Shown: positions 41,101 through 53,100 of the stretch, in pieces
Numbering within the stretch: the first letter of the stretch is position 1
Layout: the number at the start of each line of letters is the position of its first letter
From: Ursus arctos
Lineage: Eukaryota > Chordata > Mammalia > Carnivora > Ursidae
Direction: 5' to 3'
Assembly (NCBI RefSeq): GCF_023065955.2
Contig: NW_026622997.1
Location: forward strand, 5,442,001-5,506,000
Length of the DNA stretch: 64,000 nucleotides
Position numbers and translations under genes: made by a program
Notes under the pieces: generated by a model
Told to the model about the DNA's origin: nothing
The model's database searches: none
What the model saw: the letters and a program-made list of their open reading frames with translations, nothing else

Positions 41101-44100
41101 TACTGGCAAGAAAAAGCTCTATCAGGTGCACATTGAACTTGACAGAAGTCAACCATGCTTGTTTGCCCCAGGAGGAGAGGGGTTTTAAAAAAACAATAAA
41201 AGGATGTCTATACTTTGAGGATACAAATTAATTAAAAAAATAATAATAAGTCTTATTGAAGTGAAGAAAGTGTGGCCTCTTAGTCTATACTTAAAGTTAC
41301 AGGTACTTACATATAGGTACTTGGTTATAGGTATCTCTGTTTTTAAAAAGAATCAGGCTTTTACTAATATATTTTACTTTTTACTAAACATTAATTTAAT
41401 TTCTATTAATTAAAGGTGATTTTAGGGGGATAAAAAAAAATACCCAACATCTTTCCCTGAAATGTCTAAAGCTACGCTATATCTATTTAATATAATTTCT
41501 TTCCCATATAAAGATGACAACATGGATGGTGGACATTTAACTACTGTATATGGGACCCATGGATAATACCTAAAAAGAATGACACATTATCATCAGTCCT
41601 TTCCAAACCGAACACATATACAGAACTAGTCACATGTGTAAGATACTGATGGCTATAAAAGGATTTTTAAAATTCTAGATTATTACCTATTGGGATTTAG
41701 TTTCTTATCGGCCCTGGAGATTGGGCATCATGGAGAGGCATAGTCTCCTATTTCACATATGTACAGTGGGTCAACAAAAGCTTCAGAGACAAATATTTAA
41801 AGTACCAAGCCTTCAAAGAGATTCCAGCCTGGTCTGCAACAAATATTTATGGCACATTTTAGATCTCTACTTGTATAAATACAGACTGAATGTCACACCC
41901 TGTAAACACTCTGCAAGCGCAGTGTCAGGTTTCCGCTGGGAAGCCTCAGCAGATGGCTGTGAGGGTCACCTTACCTGAGAGGGCATCCTGGGCTTCAAAG
42001 AAAGTACTAAGACCTCCTTTCACATACGCCAGGCTGCCTTCACTTTTCTTGTTAGCCTGTCTCTTCAGGTTGGTAACTGCCATTTTGAGCTGTTCAAAAC
42101 TGAAATGAAATTAAGAAACCAAAAGTTTGAGACTCCTAAAAAGCAAGAAAGAATTAAGATAATGCATTAAATGTAAAATACTGAAGCCTAAGTTAAGAAA
42201 GACACAGATTGATATAATATGTAACCAGATGAAAACAAAAGCTTTCGAATTCTTACCTACATCTAAATCTTTTATTTATTACGAATGAAAATTACAGCAA
42301 CTATAGAACAGATTTGTAGTCTTCATACGATCATTCCAAATATGTCAGACCCCTAAGAAGTAAATATACATGTGGGTATTTCTATAAGCAATATATATCA
42401 TATGTTGATATGCAAGGTAAGGAGTTCTGACTATCAACTCCCTGATGGGCAGACCTAGATCAATGCAGTGGTTATGAAGTTATGTAAGGCAGAACTTCTC
42501 TGGAAGTTCATTTCTGTATTCTGTATATAAATTAAGCATACCATTATTCACCACATCAATATCCAGTCCTCTGTCATAAACAGTGAAATTACAGAAAAAC
42601 TTGGGGGTCAAGGGGCGCTTGGGTGTCTCAGTCAGTTAAGCGTCTGCCTTCGGCTCAGGTCATGATCCTGGAGTCCCGGGATTGAGCCCCAGGTCAGGCT
42701 CCCTGCTCAGCGGGGAGTCTACTTCTCCCTCTTCCTCTACCCCTCCCCTTGCTCCTGCTCTCTCTCACTCACTCTCTCTCAAATAAATAAAATCTTTTTT
42801 TAAAAAAAGAAACAACTTGGGGGTCAACTCACAATGTAAAGAATTAAAAAGACCAAAATACTTCATCACTACATATCAAGCAGAGAAAAATAGGTAGGCT
42901 CTATATTTCAGAAGTTTTATTTCCAGCTAGGCTAAGAAAATCTGGCTATAAAACTTTGAATATATTCTTCAGTGCCACGATAGCCCTATACAGAAACTAG
43001 AGATCAATTCTGACTTACAGTAATAGAAAAAGCACATCCATAATGTAAAATTAGAAAATCTTCTGCAAGGAAAAGATTTGACATTTATTTTAAAAATTTA
43101 TCAGGACTGGGGCACCTGGGTGGCTCAGTCACTTAAGTGTCCAACTCTTGATTTTGGCTCAGGTCAAGATCTCAGGGTTGTGAGACAGAACCCTGTCTTG
43201 GGCTCCACGCTCAGTGGGGAGTCTGCTTAAGATTCTCTCTCTCTTCCTCTCCCTCTGCCCCACCCCCACCCCCACACATGCGCGCACACACACACACACA
43301 CAGACACACACACACACACGTGTGTGCCCGCGAGTTGTCTCTCTCTCTAAAAATAAATAAATAAATCTTAAAAATTTATCAGGATTTTCTCTCTCTTTCT
43401 CTTTCTCTCTTTATATATACCAACTCTTCTTCGTGTTTTCTAATGGTTTTCATTCTAACTGGTGAAGGAAAAATTTCTCCTAAGGTATATTTTAACAAGT
43501 TGACTTTTCAAGAATGTAAATTTTAGGCAATAAACCATTCACTTATTCAAACACTGTTACTAAACGTAATTGTTTAAATCAGTTTTGCAAAAAAGTTACA
43601 AACATGCTCTTGTAGAGTGTGTAGTAAAATGTAATTAGCAGACAAAAGGGAGCAGGATATATGACCTTGACTATTTTTTAGCTAATTTTAAGGCAAATTT
43701 ATGCAAAATGACAAATCAATTCATCTTCCTTTGTTCTAGGGAAGGAAGTATGTTGCTAATTTACACCAGGACTTGAAAGTTCTATTATTTGGAAAGAGAG
43801 AGGTCATGTTTAGACACATCAGTTCAGGTACCAAGCTGAGACTCCACAAAGTTTTAATGTGTTGTACAAATATGAATCCTATAGAAACAATAAGATAGCA
43901 GGAAATAAGAATCTGCTAACTGAGAATACCATTTCATAAATAAGGGAAAGGACACTCTGAGATATTCATGATCTCGCCCAAAGTCAAAGGACTCCTAGGT
44001 GGCAGAGACAGACCTAAACCCCACATTATTATATAATCCTGTGAAGTACATCCACATGGAACCAGGCACAGTCAGTAGTCCAACATCCACTGACCTGGTA

Positions 44101-47100
44101 GTTGAGTGGTTCTCTATCAGGTACCAAGCAGCTGAAAAATTCTCACTTGTAAAATCAGCACTCATTCCAGGAAACAGCATTTCTAAGTCCTTCTGGGGAA
44201 ATTTACTTCTAAGGGAGAAAAAAGGTTTAAGATATACTTGAAGTGCTGTTACTACGATAATGCAGCGGACATCCGGGAGCACCTAGGATAAGCATGACTA
44301 CAAACCATTACGATTATACATAATACATTCTGGGGTCTATGTTTACATGTGTAAACAAAATACATTTCCTACACCGCAGCTGAGTTATCATATAAACTTC
44401 GTATACATAAGAAATTAAAATACAGAAATTACATCAATATAGAGTTTAAAGTTTATGATATCTATCCAAATATGCAATCATTCTCTATTCGGTGGATAAA
44501 AATAAAAATTTGGATACATTGAAATTTAAGAACATTAGTTTGTTAAAATGGTTTTTGTTAAAGACTTATGTGAAAGTTGTTTTAAAAATACTAATGCCTA
44601 CTGATAAAAATTAGAGCTAACTATAAAATACTCATATTTACATGTCTATATCTAGAATAATTTTAAGAAAAGCTTATAACAGGCAATACCTTACCAGCAG
44701 CTCACTTTCTTGCCTACATTTTTATGACCAACTTGTGGATCATTTCCTTTATTTATTTGTTCAAACAATAACTAACTACTACTACAGTTCAGGCTCCATG
44801 CTGGAAGTTAGACAGCTGTGTCTAACAGCAAAAGTAACATGGGCAAACCCTGTTACAGGCTTATGAGCTAGCAGCCCTCACCAAATCCCTATCTCTTCAT
44901 CTGTGCAGGATGAAGTCCAAGTTCTATAGTCAAGTCTCTCCATGATTCGAACCTGCTTATCTCTCAGGACTCATTCCCGCTACTGTAATCCTTAACACTA
45001 AAACTTCAGCAACTTCAAAGGGATTATACTTTCCTGCACACATCATGTTAATTTTTACTTCATTCCTCTGATCTTGTTGTCTCCTCTGACTGAAATGTGC
45101 TCCCCAGTCCCATACATTGGATAAGTCAAACTCATGGGGTATGGACAAGACACAGCACTGTTTTATAGCCCAGTGTATTTGGGATAAGGTTGGGGGAGTG
45201 GGGATTATTACCACCCTGGAAGAAAATGTGGACAGGTCCAATGACTTCTACTCACTCTCATCTCAGAGAGAGTTGATGTCACATTACTACAAACACAGCC
45301 TCAATTCAGAAATTAAGCAGTGAGGTTGGTAGGAATGCAAACTGGAGCAGCCTCTCTAGTAAACAGTATGGAGGATCCTCAAAAAGTTAAAAACAGAATT
45401 ACCTATGATGCGGAAACTACACTACTAGGTATCTACCCAAAGGATACGAAAATGCTGATAAGAAGGGGCACACACATCCCAATGTTTATAGCAGCATTAT
45501 CAAGAGTAGCCAAACTATAGAGAGAGCCCAAATACCCATCTGCTGAGGAATGGATAAAGAAGATGTGGTATATATACACAATGGATTATTAATCATCAAA
45601 AAGAATGAAATCTTACCATTTGCAATGACATGGATGGAGCTAGAGAATGTTATGCTAAGCAAAATAAGTCCGAGAAAGACAAATGCCACATGATTTCACT
45701 TCTATGTGAAATTTAAGAAACAAAACAGATGAACATAGAGGAAGGGAAGGAAAAATAAAATAATATAAAAACAGAGAGGGAGGCAAACCATAAAAGACTC
45801 TTAACTATAGAGAACAAACTGAGGGTTGCTAGAGGGGAGCTGGGTGGGGGATGGGCTAAATGGGTGATGGGCACTAAGGAGGGCACTTGTGATCAACACT
45901 GGGTATTACATGTAAGTGATGAATTACTAAATTTTACTCCTGAAACCAATATTACACTATATGTTAACTAACTTGAATTTAAATTTTTAAAAAAATGAAG
46001 AAAAAGAAAAAAAAAGAAAGAAATATAACAATAAAAAAATAAAAATAAAAAAGAAACTAAGCAGTGTGGTCCAAGATCAATGCTCCATCTTTTCAAAAAT
46101 ACTCTCTGGACTCTAATGGAGCTCTTTGTCACCTTACATACAACTTAAAACTGCCTGGAGCCTGCTCTCTCCAGTGAGGTGCTCATCTGGTCCCAGGAAA
46201 CACCCTTCCCAGGGCAGACACCTTTCCTGCCCATGTGCACCATTCGAGTGCTCTCAGGTGCCAGGGTCTCTGTTTCACAAATGCAAGGAACACTTTCACC
46301 CGGTGGCTCCATGGAAGCCACACTCACCAGTTAGGAGTGAAGAAGAGTACACACTCACCATACCTCTCCTTCACAGCCTAGCACAGCTTTCACCAAAGAA
46401 TCTCACAAACCTTCTCCCTTTACTCCGGGCTCCCTTCATTGCTTCATACTCCCTAAAAGGGCAAGGGATGCAAACAACAAAAGCAGCTATAACTTCCTCT
46501 GTAAACCCTGCAGTTTAATCTAGAATCTAACATCTATTGTGTTAGCACCTCAGTCGAGATAGAGAGACCCTTATTTCCTATCGCTTACCTTTCTCACTAT
46601 GATGTTTTCTTTTTTTTAATTAGGGTGAAAGAAAGCCCTGCTTAGCACTGCAGTAATAGACAAGGTAAAAATGAGACTTTAAGAGAGTCATGGACATCCA
46701 GCAGCATCACCTCAGTATTAGTAACTCAGAGACCAAGTCAATCGCACATCATTCCTCACTGGCTTCAAAAGTTAAAAGACTACAGTCTGAATATTCTTGG
46801 TGTGTGTGTGTCCCATAACCTTAATGGTCATTTTTACCAGACAGGATCTCCGAGAGGTAGCTGGAGAACTCTGCATTTTTAGAAGTTTATCTTGGTTTGG
46901 ATTCTTCTTGCTGGTTTGATACTTTACTTAGTAATAAAATCCTGTCACCTTTATATTCTCATTTTATTTATTTGGATATCATGCCTCCAAGTTAGAACTT
47001 TTGGGGAATATAATGACTGAGTGGAAAGGCCTGAGCCCTTGCTAAGTAACTAGACACATTTCCTTCTGATATGCATAGGCCATACCCCATAGTTCTACCT

Positions 47101-50100
47101 TAATTGATGGGCAATGTCTGTCTAGAGTGCTATGTCAAGGATCATGTGTCTAAGCTGGAAAGAACAGCAAGATGAATTAGTGGGAGTCTGTCAGTGGTGT
47201 GAGGGGAAAGTGCATGGAGAAATACCTACCACTTTTTTGTCAACTTTACATATATTCGATACTTAAACTGGGATTCTATGTGGTCCTAACACTTCGCTTG
47301 TTCAGAAAGTTAAATTATCTTAACAAAATCAAAAAGCACTACAGAATCATCTGATATCAACTAAATCCCTACCACTAACAGTCTTGATGACTTATTCAAC
47401 TATGTGAAATCCTCTTCGATCAAGGATATCCTCTTCGATCAAGGATCAGTTCCAAACTCACAGATTAAAGATACAGCTGACAAAAAAGCAGCAAAAAGAG
47501 ACTCTGAAAAGCCAAACTGAGCTGCTTTATCCTCCACTCAAGCCCTGTAGTTTTATTACAGTTGGGTGGTTCCCTACCCATAATCGGAGCAGAAGTAGGA
47601 AGAGGGATTAACAGTATCAGAAGAGGATCTATGATACAATAATAGCAAGTAAAAGAAACAAGGGCAAAATGTAGACACAAAACCAAATACAGCAGTTGTA
47701 TGTGTTGGTGAAATGGCTGAGACTACACAGCCCCCATGGGTTTAATAGTTAAATCATGCTCAACATATTTATTTTAAAAAAACCAAACTGTATTTGTCTT
47801 TCTCTGTGTGATATAATGAAATCAAGGTACATCCATGTTGTTGCAAATTGACAAGATATCCTTCTTTCTCATGCTTGAATAATATTCCATTATACATATA
47901 TATATCTTCTTCATTCATCCATTAATGAACAGTTAGGCTGTTTCCACACCTTAGCTATTGTGAATAAAGCTGCAATGAACACGGGAGTGCAAATATCTCA
48001 ATATCCTATTTTCATTTCCTTTGGATATATACCCAGAAATAGAAATGCTGAATCATATAGTAGTTCTATTTTCAACTTTTTGAGGATCTCCATAGTGTTT
48101 TCCATAATGGCTACACCAGTTTATATTCCTCTCGACAGTGCACCAGGGTTCCCTTTTCTCCATATCCTCACCAACATCTATTATCTCTTGACTTTGATAA
48201 TTGTCATTCTAACACAGCTGTGAGATGATATCTCACTGTGGTTCTGATTTGCATTTTCCTAATGATTAGTGGCCTTGCCTTTTCATATGCCTGTTGGCCA
48301 TTTATGTATCTTTTTGGAAAACGTCTATTCAGCAAATAACGTAAATTATTTGCAAATTTACATTAGCCCTTTATCAGATATAAGGAATATAAACCCTTTA
48401 TCAGATTTGCAAAAATGTGTAAAATATTTTTAAAAAGTCAAACTCATAGCAACAGAGAGCAGAAAAATGGCTGAAGGAGCTAGAGGGTGGAGGAAATAAG
48501 AAGTTGGTAAAAGGGTACAAACTTTCAGCCATAAGATGAATAAGGTCTTGAAGGACCAAATGTAAAACATAATGACTATAGTTGGTAACACAGTATTATA
48601 TCATCGTAATTTGCTAAAAGAGTAGAACTTAAATGCCCTCACAAATGAAAGACAGACAGACAGAGAAAAGAAAAGAAAAGAAATATGTGAGGTATTGGAG
48701 GTGTTAGACGTGTTAGTTAACCAGATGGTAGGAATCCTTTCACAATGTATCCATTTATCAAATCACCAAGATGTACACGTTAAGTATCTTACAAATTTAT
48801 CTGTCAATTATGCCTCAAGAAAGCTGAAAATATGTAAAACACACACACACAAAACAAAACAAGACAAAACAAAACAAAACAAAAAAAACCTGGATATACA
48901 TAGCATATATGAAAAGGTCATATCCTAAACAGTAAAAATGCTTAAACTGGTGATACAATGCAAATATATAGCTATCTAAACTTCCCAAACTTAAAATTCA
49001 CCTGATTCTTACACTTTAGAAACATCTCATTAACAATGTACCAAACTGTTATTTTTATAAATATAAACAGAACTGTCTTATCACAAGATAAAGACCTGAT
49101 GTCTGGTAAGGCTCTAGGAGATGAGCTGTTAGGAAACTCTCCTACCCCAGGAGCCCCTCCCCATCTCCCTCCTCCTCAAGAAGGAGCAGAAATGGGTCTG
49201 GCCACATTACTAATAGTGGAGTCTCCTTGTGATAAAGAGAAGCACATGGGCAAGGCCAGGCCTCCACAGGCTTTGCGCCTTCATCTCTTCAATCATGGGC
49301 TCACCATGCACTGGCAGGGAAAGGGTGAGAGGAAGAAAGGGCAGAAGAACTTGAAATTGAGCTTTGGCATTAGTGTGAGTGGTGAGGAGCCACGTCAGAC
49401 ATTTGGGATAGGCCATGTCCTTCTACCAGAGAGCTCTAGTAGGCTGAGATTTGAAGCATTAATCCACCTACCAGTATCTCATTTCCCATGTACTATTATT
49501 TCTTATACATATAGCTCCTTTAGGCACCTAAATGAGTCGAGTGGAGTTTGGAAAGTATTGGATCTCTTGGTCAAAATACTATCTCCTCATATCTCTTCAT
49601 ATTCACCCCTAAGACTGAGTTTTACTTTACAGTGATTTCCTACTAAAGACATTAAAACTCTTTTACCAATCTTACTATATAAATTTAAATCAGAAGAAGA
49701 GTATTGAGACCTATACTGAGAATCAGAGTTACAAGAATAAGACAGAAATTATATTAAAGATGACAAAATTTGGGGTTCCTGAGTGGCTCAGTCGGTTGAG
49801 TTCCCAGCTCTTTGTTTTGGCTCAGGTTGTGATCTCATGGGTTGTAGGATAAAGACCCTGGGTAGGGATCCCTGCTCAGTAGGGAATCTGCTTGAAGATT
49901 CGCTCCCTCTGTCCCCCCCCACACATGCACACACGTGCTCTCTCTCTCTCTCAAATAATCTTTTTTTAAAAGTGACAAAATTCTAAGAGAACGGTAAAAT
50001 AATTTGCCTGAAATCACACAATTAAGTCCACTTTTGGCTAGTAATCCAACATTCATTCTCCACCCTCAAACCAAACAAACCCACACAATAGCACAACTGT

Positions 50101-53100
50101 ACCTTTCTTGAGTAAATATCAATTATCCTAAGCAAATCATGCTTGTCATATTTGTTTTGCTATATCTATTGAGTGATCTTGTTTTGACCTGTGATGTCTG
50201 AGGAAAGATCTACTGGAGCATTTCTGGGAAAGGTCTCCATACTTTTAAGAAGGAGAATCAAGAAGAGATAGTGTCTTTTTGCATCTAGACATTATTGAGG
50301 TTTATTAGTTATTGTGTGTTATTGCTTCAATATTCAATTTTTATTTTATTCCTTATTATGTGTTATTATTGCTTCAATATTCGATTTTTATGTTATTCCT
50401 TATTATGCGTTGTTATTGCTTCAATACCAGAAATTGCTTTAGCCAATTTGCAATTACGAAGAAAATCAGTGTTATGCTAAGTGCAGCAGAACAGAGAACC
50501 AAGGTTCCTTACACCTTAGTGACATTACTACGTCATTGACTCAACCAAAAATGAAGTCCACCACCTTTGGACTTTGTATATTATGAGAAAATAAATACAT
50601 TTTTAAAGTTTAAATTAATTTTCATTTTCTGTTACTTAGAGCTGAAGACATCCTGAGTCAGTATTCTATACCAAAATATATACTTAAATATACTAATCTT
50701 TTACACAAACACCTCAAAATGAATGTGAAACAGAAGATCTGGAAAAAAAAACACAATGAATGACAATGCCTAGAAACAATGAAGCTCTACAGGGAACATA
50801 ACTGCAAAAGCAGAGATGACTCACTGCATTATATAATTGGGAAGCAATAATAATAAGTAGTGGTTAAGAGCACGGGCTCTGGGTTCAATCTCGGAAGCTT
50901 GCTAAAGATTTGTCTGTATAACCTTTGGGAAGCTATTTAATCCTCTAAGTTCCCAGTTACTGGACATTAGGATCATATATTCCTCTCAGGAATGTTCTGG
51001 GGATTAAAATAAATAATGCATGTAGAAGGCTTAGCAGTTTTTAACACATAATAAATGCTCAAGAATGTTATTTGCTGTTATTTCTATTCTTAATACTTAG
51101 GTCTTTATATTTCACAGACTACTTTCCTAAGTATCATTTCATTTGATTGTCATAATGACATAGTGAGTTATATATTCCCACATTACGGTGAGGAAACAGC
51201 CTCAGAGAGGTTCCATGTAAATAGTCAAGACTTGAACCTGGTACTTCTATTGTCAAATAAAGAACCAGTGACTCTTAGGTATAAAATGAAACCACAACTA
51301 CACATCTAGAAAGATAGAAATTTAAGGACAGTGAAGGGAGAGCTGATTTACAATGCAGAGAATTGCTAATGGTCCTAATAACAGTATTAGCAAAGGAAGA
51401 AGCACTGTGTCAATGGTGCTGACAAAGTCGAGTTAAAACTGAAATGTTTGTTCACAGTAACTGGAATTTAGGCTGTAACCCACCGACTAAAGTGATGGCT
51501 TAACAAGTTCAGTAAAAGCAAGGTACATTCTGAGTAATTTAAACTAAATCCACACTTTAAATATACTACCATGGAGTCAGAGAGTGAAAGCAACACATAC
51601 TCTACTGTGTACACTCCTGAAATGTCTTCTTTAAGAAATCAGAATATACGCAACTAATGAATCACCGAACTTTACATCAAAAACCAGGGATGTACTGTAT
51701 GGTAACTAACATAACATAATAAAAAAACATTAAAAAAAAAAAAGAAATCAAAACACAATTTCAGTAGCTGACAACTCTTGCCGCCCCTAAAATATATGCT
51801 TTCCATTAGATGGCAGTGTAAGCTCAGATTTAAATCTTCTGGAAAGGTTTAGCCCATACCATGGGGAGACCCAGGTACGTGAGTTGAGTGGTCAGATATA
51901 AAGTTAACGGGAATGTTTCTAACATATCAGAATTTGTTTTCAAGTATGAGAACAATCTTCGGTAATGACCTGTGAATGAGCAAAACAAAAATCATTTGGA
52001 GAAAAATTCTAACTACCCCACAGAGTAAGGCTGGGTATAGTTGTGTTACTGTATTGAAGAGAACATGCTTTCTTGATTTAGCAGATGGGAAGATGAAAGG
52101 TGGGGAGGCTAATACAGTAAAAGTGGGCTTATATAGTTCTTTTGAGTGTTTGTAATATTATACTCCATTCTTTTAGCTTCCAATTTTTAGCAACATTGTT
52201 TTCACCCTTTGTATTAAATATTATGAGCTTGCTTTTGGTTGTGTCTTTCTTTCCTTCTTTTTCTTTTCAGAGGGGGGAGGGTCTGACAGGTTCTGGACTT
52301 AGGTACTGTATCACAGCCCACAAACCTGTTTTTATAACATTTCTAAAAGGCAAATTTATCCAAAACCCTTCTCTTCTACACTCATACTGAGAATCATTTT
52401 GCCACCTGTCCCTGGTTTCTAAATGTAGTGGGAAAATTGGTCACCTTTCCTTTCTACTGAAAAACCAAACTGATGAGAAGAAAATCAGATGTGCATTGCC
52501 CATAAAATCCATGTAGAAATAAAACAGGTATTAGTGGTACATCAAATAACTAGACAGGCATTCCTATGTAATTATTTCACAAATGTAGATCATATAAAAA
52601 CAAGGGCAAAGCTCTATTTTTATGTCCTCATTCCCATATATGTACAATCTCCAAAAACAAAACTTAATATTCTCAAGTTAGACAAATATTTCTTTTAAGA
52701 AATATAACCTAGCAGGGCGCCTGGCTGTCAGTCTGCTAAGCGTCTGACTCTTGATCCTGGCTCAGGTCATGATCTCAGGGTTGTGACACTGGGCCCCCTT
52801 CGGGCTCCATGCTAAGCATGGAGCCTGCTTGAGATTCTCTCTCTCCCTCTTCTCCTGCCTCTCCCCACCACCCGTGCATGCATGCGTGTGCACACATGCT
52901 TTCTCTCTCTCTCCCTCACTCTCTAAAAGAAAAAAAAGGAATATAACCCAGTGACAGCTTTTACTTAGCATGAACCTGTTTTACCTTCTCTTTCAATTTA
53001 AATGGTTTGTCTCTATTACAATTTAAGCTACGCAAAAAACATATACATCTGTGACAATCAGTATAAATCAGAAATACAGACTTTTTATAACTAAATCCTA

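Larger units (their letters stand above)
32620..41974 (-). other. EXOC2: EXOC2 intron, 9.4 kb
   Basis: Contains MIR fragments (33440-33680), an unclassified GC-richer segment (34560-34930), a hAT-Charlie-like fragment (35395-35600) and an old L1 spanning roughly 36900-39995 that is interrupted by another element. 40000-41974 holds nothing I recognise. Confidence 0.9.
42100..44094 (-). other. EXOC2: EXOC2 intron, 2.0 kb
   Basis: Two Can-SINEs (42612-42813 and 43109-43368), both on the plus strand, and a MIR fragment (43925-44030). 43390-43920 holds nothing recognisable. Confidence 0.9.

Noticed and set aside
48001..48223. Open frame of 87 codons resembling a membrane protein
   Set aside because: It is the antisense of L1 ORF2 in the inverted part of the L1 insertion.
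50295..50539. Hydrophobic repetitive open frames of 61 and 75 codons
   Set aside because: Generated by the 47-bp minisatellite; repetition in the peptide reflects the DNA repeat.
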